15,628 bases of DNA, taken from DAOMNN01 sp050486545 (lineage in GTDB: Bacteria > Pseudomonadota > Gammaproteobacteria > Burkholderiales > Rhodocyclaceae). Numbering within the stretch: the first letter of the stretch is position 1; every line of letters begins with the position of its first letter. The position numbers and the translations under genes are program-made. The notes below the pieces were generated by a model that was not told the DNA's origin, did no database searches, and saw only the letters and a program-made list of their open reading frames with translations. Shown here in pieces: positions 13,223-15,628 of the stretch. Location: contig JBJHDM010000068.1 of NCBI GenBank assembly GCA_050486545.1, forward strand, positions 1 through 15,628, given 5' to 3'.

Positions 13223-13236
13223 CGTACATCATTCGA

Positions 13237-13935
13237 TTACGCGACCGAAACGCTCGTCGGTTCGACGCGCACACCGACCCCCATCGTGCTCGATACGGCG
13301 ACCTTGCGCAGGTACAATCCCTTCGAGCTCGCAGGCTTCGCCTTGACCAGCGCATCCACGAGCGCGCTGGCGTTCTGCTGCAAGGCCTCGACGCTGAACG
13401 AAGCGCGGCCGATCGTGGCATGGATGATCCCGCCCTTGTCGGTGCGGTACTGGACCTGACCCGCCTTGGCGTTCTTGACTGCCGCCTCGACATCCATGGT
13501 CACGGTGCCAACCTTTGGGTTCGGCATCAGGCCACGCGGCCCGAGGATCTGGCCGAGCTGGCCGACGACGCGCATCGCATCGGGCGTGGCGATGCAAAGA
13601 TCGAAATTGATGTTGCCGGCCTTGACTTCGGCCGCAAGATCGTCGAAACCGACCACGTCGGCACCGGCGGCCTTGGCCAGTTCGGCCTTTTCGCCCTGGG
13701 CGAACACCGCGACGCGAACGGTCTTGCCGGTTCCGGCCGGCAGGACGACCGAACCACGCACGAGCTGGTCCGATTTACGTGCATCGATGCCGAGATTGAC
13801 GGAAATATCGACCGACTCGTCGAACTTCGCGGTCGCGCACTCCTTGACCAGCGCCAGCGCTTCGGCCACGGGATAGGTGCGATTACGGTCGATCTTCGCG
13901 CGCAGCGCCTGCGCCCGCTTGGAAATCTTCGCCAT
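13237..13935 (-). CDS. rplA: Large ribosomal subunit protein L1 (uL1)
   Basis: L1, 232 residues, forming the L1 stalk that contacts E-site tRNA and helps its release. The family signature GQILGPRGLMPNPKVGTVT is at about 128-146. The start ATG (13935-13933) lies two bases after the rplK stop, with GGAGG ten bases upstream inside rplK, so translation is probably coupled. In E. coli L1 represses the rplK-rplA message by binding an rRNA-like structure near the rplK start; whether the nusG-rplK gap here carries such a site is not established. Downstream is the long rplJ leader. Confidence 0.98.
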   Translation of the reverse strand: MAKISKRAQALRAKIDRNRTYPVAEALALVKECATAKFDESVDISVNLGIDARKSDQLVRGSVVLPAGTGKTVRVAVFAQGEKAELAKAAGADVVGFDDLAAEVKAGNINFDLCIATPDAMRVVGQLGQILGPRGLMPNPKVGTVTMDVEAAVKNAKAGQVQYRTDKGGIIHATIGRASFSVEALQQNASALVDALVKAKPASSKGLYLRKVAVSSTMGVGVRVEPTSVSVA

Positions 13936-13937
13936 GA

Positions 13938-14369
13938 TCAGACGCCCTCCACCGTAATGCCCATGCTCCGGGCGGACCCGGCGATCGTGCGGACTGCCGC
14001 ATCCATGTCGGCCGCGGTCAGATCCTTCATCTTGGTCTGCGCGATCTCCTCGAGTTGCGCACGCGTCAGCGACCCGACCTTGTCGGTATGCGGCTTCGGC
14101 GAACCCTTGGCGATCTTCGCGGCCTTCTTGATCAGGACCGACGCCGGCGGCGTCTTCATGATGAAGGTGAAGCTCTTGTCGGCGAACGCGGTGATGACCA
14201 CGGGGATCGGCAGACCGGGCTCGAGGCCCTGCGTCTGCGCATTGAACGCCTTGCAGAACTCCATGATGTTCAGGCCGCGCTGACCCAGCGCCGGACCGAT
14301 CGGGGGACTCGGGTTGGCCTTACCAGCTGGCACCTGCAGCTTGATGTAGCCGATGATCTTCTTTGCCAT
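13938..14369 (-). CDS. rplK: Large ribosomal subunit protein L11 (uL11)
   Basis: L11, 143 residues, binding the GTPase-associated region of 23S rRNA at the base of the stalk and needed for RelA-dependent stringent signalling in studied species. The Pro-rich N-terminal stretch PAGKANPSPPIGPALGQRG (about 14-32), where thiostrepton binds between protein and rRNA, is intact. The C-terminal rRNA-binding domain ends with ARSMGITVEGV. The lysines near the N-terminus (MAKK) resemble PrmA methylation targets. The ATG (14369-14367) has AGGAG with 9-nt spacing. It is separated from nusG by 103 nt and overlaps nothing; rplA begins two bases after its stop. Confidence 0.98.
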   Translation of the reverse strand: MAKKIIGYIKLQVPAGKANPSPPIGPALGQRGLNIMEFCKAFNAQTQGLEPGLPIPVVITAFADKSFTFIMKTPPASVLIKKAAKIAKGSPKPHTDKVGSLTRAQLEEIAQTKMKDLTAADMDAAVRTIAGSARSMGITVEGV

Positions 14370-14472
14370 GACGGCATTCTCCTGTCGTGAGTACTAGCGC
14401 ACCGACACGGGTCGGCGCTCCTCTGACCCGGCCACGCCGGGTCGTTCCGGACCGGTCAGGGTCCGACTGCGG
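14370..14472 (-). promoter_or_regulatory. Hairpin-rich nusG-rplK gap (rplK leader)
   Basis: Three stems can form on the minus strand: GGACC/GGTCC (14464-14460 with 14453-14449), a perfect 8-bp GACCCGGC/GCCGGGTC with a 3-nt loop (14443-14425), and an imperfect stem with GTCGG/CCGAC at its core near 14418-14397. None has a U-run, so termination is not supported. An L1-binding leader is known at this place in E. coli. No clear -10/-35 pair for a separate rplK promoter was found. Confidence 0.45.
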
Positions 14473-15006
14473 TCAGGTCTTCTCGACCTGGCCGAAATCC
14501 AGTTCCACCGGCGTGGCGCGACCGAAGATGGTCACCGACACGCGCAACTTGCTTTTCTCGTAATTGACGTCTTCCACCGAGCCATGGAAGTCCGTAAACG
14601 GACCCTCCTTGACCCGAACGACCTCGCCGAGTTCCCAGAGCACCTTCGGGCGCGGCTTCTCGACGCCTTCCTGCATCTGGTGCATGATCTTCTCGACTTC
14701 CTTCTCGGAGATCGGGGTCGGCTTGTGAGCCGAGCCACCCACGAACCCGGTGACCTTCGGCGTCGACTTGACCAGATGCCAGCTCTCGTCGTTCATCTCC
14801 ATTTCGACCAGCACGTAGCCGGGAAAGAACTTGCGCTCGGAGATGCTCTTCTGGCCGCCCTTCATTTCGACGACCTCTTCGACCGGAACGAGAATCTGCC
14901 CGAAATAATCCTGCATTCCGGCCCGATTGATCCGCTCGACCAGGGCCCGTTGCACGGACTTCTCGAAGCCCGAATAGGCGTGCACCACGTACCAGCGCTT
15001 CGTCAT
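14473..15006 (-). CDS. nusG: Transcription termination/antitermination factor NusG
   Basis: NusG, 177 residues with the start chosen here. It binds RNA polymerase, suppresses pausing, and links polymerase to Rho or to the ribosome through S10. The N-terminal NGN domain begins MTKRWYVVHAYSGFEKSVQ and includes ERKFFPGYVLVEM (about 57-69). The C-terminal KOW domain spans about 124-177 with GPFTDFHGSVEDVN. The reading frame stays open 21 codons further upstream to an ATG inside secE, but those extra residues match no NusG N-terminus. The ATG at 15006-15004, with GGAAG five bases before it and two bases after the secE stop, is preferred. The genes secE and nusG are almost certainly one translation unit. 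Confidence 0.97.
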   Translation of the reverse strand: MTKRWYVVHAYSGFEKSVQRALVERINRAGMQDYFGQILVPVEEVVEMKGGQKSISERKFFPGYVLVEMEMNDESWHLVKSTPKVTGFVGGSAHKPTPISEKEVEKIMHQMQEGVEKPRPKVLWELGEVVRVKEGPFTDFHGSVEDVNYEKSKLRVSVTIFGRATPVELDFGQVEKT

Positions 15007-15008
15007 GA

Positions 15009-15356
15009 TCACTTCCAGCCCAGGATCAGGTCGTACAGCACCCACTCCAGGCTCTTGTCCGTCAGCCACAAAAAGATCGCCACCACGACCACGAAGGCGA
15101 ACACGATTCCCGTCGACTGCACCGTCTCCTTGCGGGACGGCCAGACGACCTTGCGCGTCTCGACGATCGCCTCGCGGGCGAACACGACGAAACGCTGACC
15201 CAGTTCTGTCTGCCAGCCCACCGCAACGGCGGCGCCGACACCGAGCAGAACGGACAGCACGCGAACGACCAGCGCCTGATCGGAAAACGCGTAAAAGCCG
15301 GCGATCCCGGCCCCGACCAGGGCAAGAGCCAGTGCAAGCTTTATCTTATCGGCCAT
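15009..15356 (-). CDS. secE: Preprotein translocase subunit SecE
   Basis: SecE, 115 residues, clamps SecY in the inner-membrane translocon. Three hydrophobic segments are visible (about 5-23, 29-47 and 82-98), the three-helix form usual in Proteobacteria. The conserved amphipathic cytoplasmic helix with ETRKVVWPSRKET (about 66-78) precedes the last membrane helix, which is the essential part. The ATG (15356-15354) is only 24 nt after the 3' end of tRNA-Trp, with a weak upstream GGA and no strong Shine-Dalgarno. RNase processing of the tRNA would leave a very short leader. The stop is two bases before nusG. Confidence 0.97.
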   Translation of the reverse strand: MADKIKLALALALVGAGIAGFYAFSDQALVVRVLSVLLGVGAAVAVGWQTELGQRFVVFAREAIVETRKVVWPSRKETVQSTGIVFAFVVVVAIFLWLTDKSLEWVLYDLILGWK

Positions 15357-15380
15357 CTGTTATCGACATCCGGAAGTTAA

Positions 15381-15456
15381 TGGCAGGGGCAGAGGGAATC
15401 GAACCCCCAACCTTCGGTTTTGGAGACCGACGCTCTGCCAGTTGAGCTATACCCCT
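15381..15456 (-). tRNA. trpT: tRNA-Trp (anticodon CCA)
   Basis: A 76-nt cloverleaf with encoded CCA. The acceptor stem pairs AGGGGTA with TGCCCCT over 7 bp, including one T-G pair. The D arm has GCTC/GAGC, the anticodon arm TCGGT-CTCCAAA-ACCGA gives CCA, and the T arm contains GGTTCGATTCC. A tRNA-Trp between tuf and secE is a known arrangement. Its 5' end is 16 nt after a terminator stem and no own promoter is visible. Confidence 0.97.
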
Positions 15457-15464
15457 GCAGCAGA

Positions 15465-15497
15465 GACTACAAAGGCGTCTTCGCAAGGAAGACGCCT
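15465..15497 (-). terminator. Intrinsic terminator after the right-hand tuf gene
   Basis: AGGCGTCTTC (15497-15488, minus strand) pairs perfectly over 10 bp with GAAGACGCCT (15482-15473), loop CTTGC, followed by TTGTAGTCT. It starts 24 nt after the tuf stop. Stem, loop and T-rich tail fit a rho-independent terminator for tuf, yet trpT starts only 16 nt beyond the stem. Confidence 0.7.
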
Positions 15498-15521
15498 GCC
15501 GATCGAGCAATCTCCTGGCGA

Positions 15522-15628
15522 TTACTCGACGACCTTTGCGACGACACCGGCGCCCACGGTACGACCACCCTCGCGGATGGCGAAACGCAGGCCCTCTTCC
15601 ATCGCGATCGGTGCGATCAGCTTCACCG
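15522..15628 (-). CDS. tuf: Elongation factor Tu, C-terminal part (cut by the window edge)
   Basis: The last 34 complete codons and stop of an EF-Tu gene. The translation VKLIAPIAMEEGLRFAIREG, followed by GRTVGAGVVAKVVE, is the conserved end of EF-Tu domain 3. The TAA stop is at 15524-15522 and an intrinsic terminator follows. By position this is the tufB-type copy upstream of trpT-secE-nusG. The start and most of the gene lie to the right of the window. Confidence 0.96.
   Translation of the reverse strand, partial: VKLIAPIAMEEGLRFAIREGGRTVGAGVVAKVVE

Larger units (their letters stand above)
12926..13236 (-). promoter_or_regulatory. Structured rplJ (L10) leader, 311 nt, no gene
   Basis: The longest gap in the window, holding no credible gene. 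Minus-strand RNA can form several compact hairpins: 13222-13204, 13191-13168, 13095-13071 (10 bp with one bulge and a UCCG loop), AACGC/GCGTT (13065-13061 with 13055-13051, 5-nt loop) and 13026-13009 (7 bp, loop TATG). L10 leaders that bind L10 or the L10-L12 complex are known upstream of rplJ in many bacteria, and the position fits. I did not align it to the known consensus and I see no good promoter boxes, so rplJ may depend on upstream transcription. Confidence 0.55.

Noticed and set aside
13000..14283. A 427-codon plus-strand frame over the rplJ leader, rplA and rplK
   Set aside because: Mostly the mirror of rplA codon bias; the part over the leader shows no domain and lies on conserved-looking RNA structure of the opposite strand.
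15007..15069. A longer nusG start 21 codons upstream, inside secE
   Set aside because: The added residues are the out-of-frame reading of secE and do not match NusG; the ATG at 15006 has a suitable Shine-Dalgarno and gives the normal family N-terminus.

Overview
This window is a continuous minus-strand block of core translation and transcription genes. In transcription order (right to left) it reads: tuf (3' end) - trpT - secE - nusG - rplK - rplA - rplJ - rplL - rpoB - rpoC - rpsL - rpsG - fusA - tuf (5' end). The order tuf/tRNA-Trp/secE/nusG/L11-L1-L10-L12/beta/beta'/S12-S7/EF-G/tuf is the merged rif and str gene block known from Betaproteobacteria and some Gammaproteobacteria such as Pseudomonas; in E. 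coli the two blocks are far apart. The high GC content, the RpoB sequence with an extra stretch of about 20 residues before the rifampicin region, and the L10, S12 and SecE sequences suggest a betaproteobacterium, perhaps Rhodocyclales (Azoarcus/Thauera-like). That placement is from memory of family sequences, not from a search.

Layout: 15522-15628 is the C-terminal end of one tuf copy, followed by a strong intrinsic terminator and tRNA-Trp(CCA). secE and nusG follow, 2 nt apart. A 103-nt hairpin-rich gap leads to rplK and rplA, again 2 nt apart. A 311-nt structured leader precedes rplJ-rplL. A 162-nt gap with an attenuator-like hairpin precedes rpoB-rpoC. A sigma70-like promoter overlaps the rpoC stop codon and opens a leader of about 110 nt in front of rpsL-rpsG. 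Two back-to-back hairpins, the second with a U-tract, separate rpsG from fusA. The window ends with the first 42 codons of a second tuf gene.

The genes supply the ribosome stalk and nearby large-subunit proteins (L11, L1, L10, L12), the catalytic RNA polymerase subunits, two small-subunit proteins (S12, S7), the GTPases EF-G and EF-Tu, the transcription elongation factor NusG and the translocon subunit SecE. All ORFs appear intact, with no frameshift, insertion sequence, CRISPR array or foreign-looking gene. I found no new biological system. What is worth a second look is the non-coding layer: a promoter sitting on a stop codon, several terminator-like hairpins inside what looks like one long transcription unit, a tRNA gene directly behind a terminator, and two genes with non-ATG or ambiguous starts.
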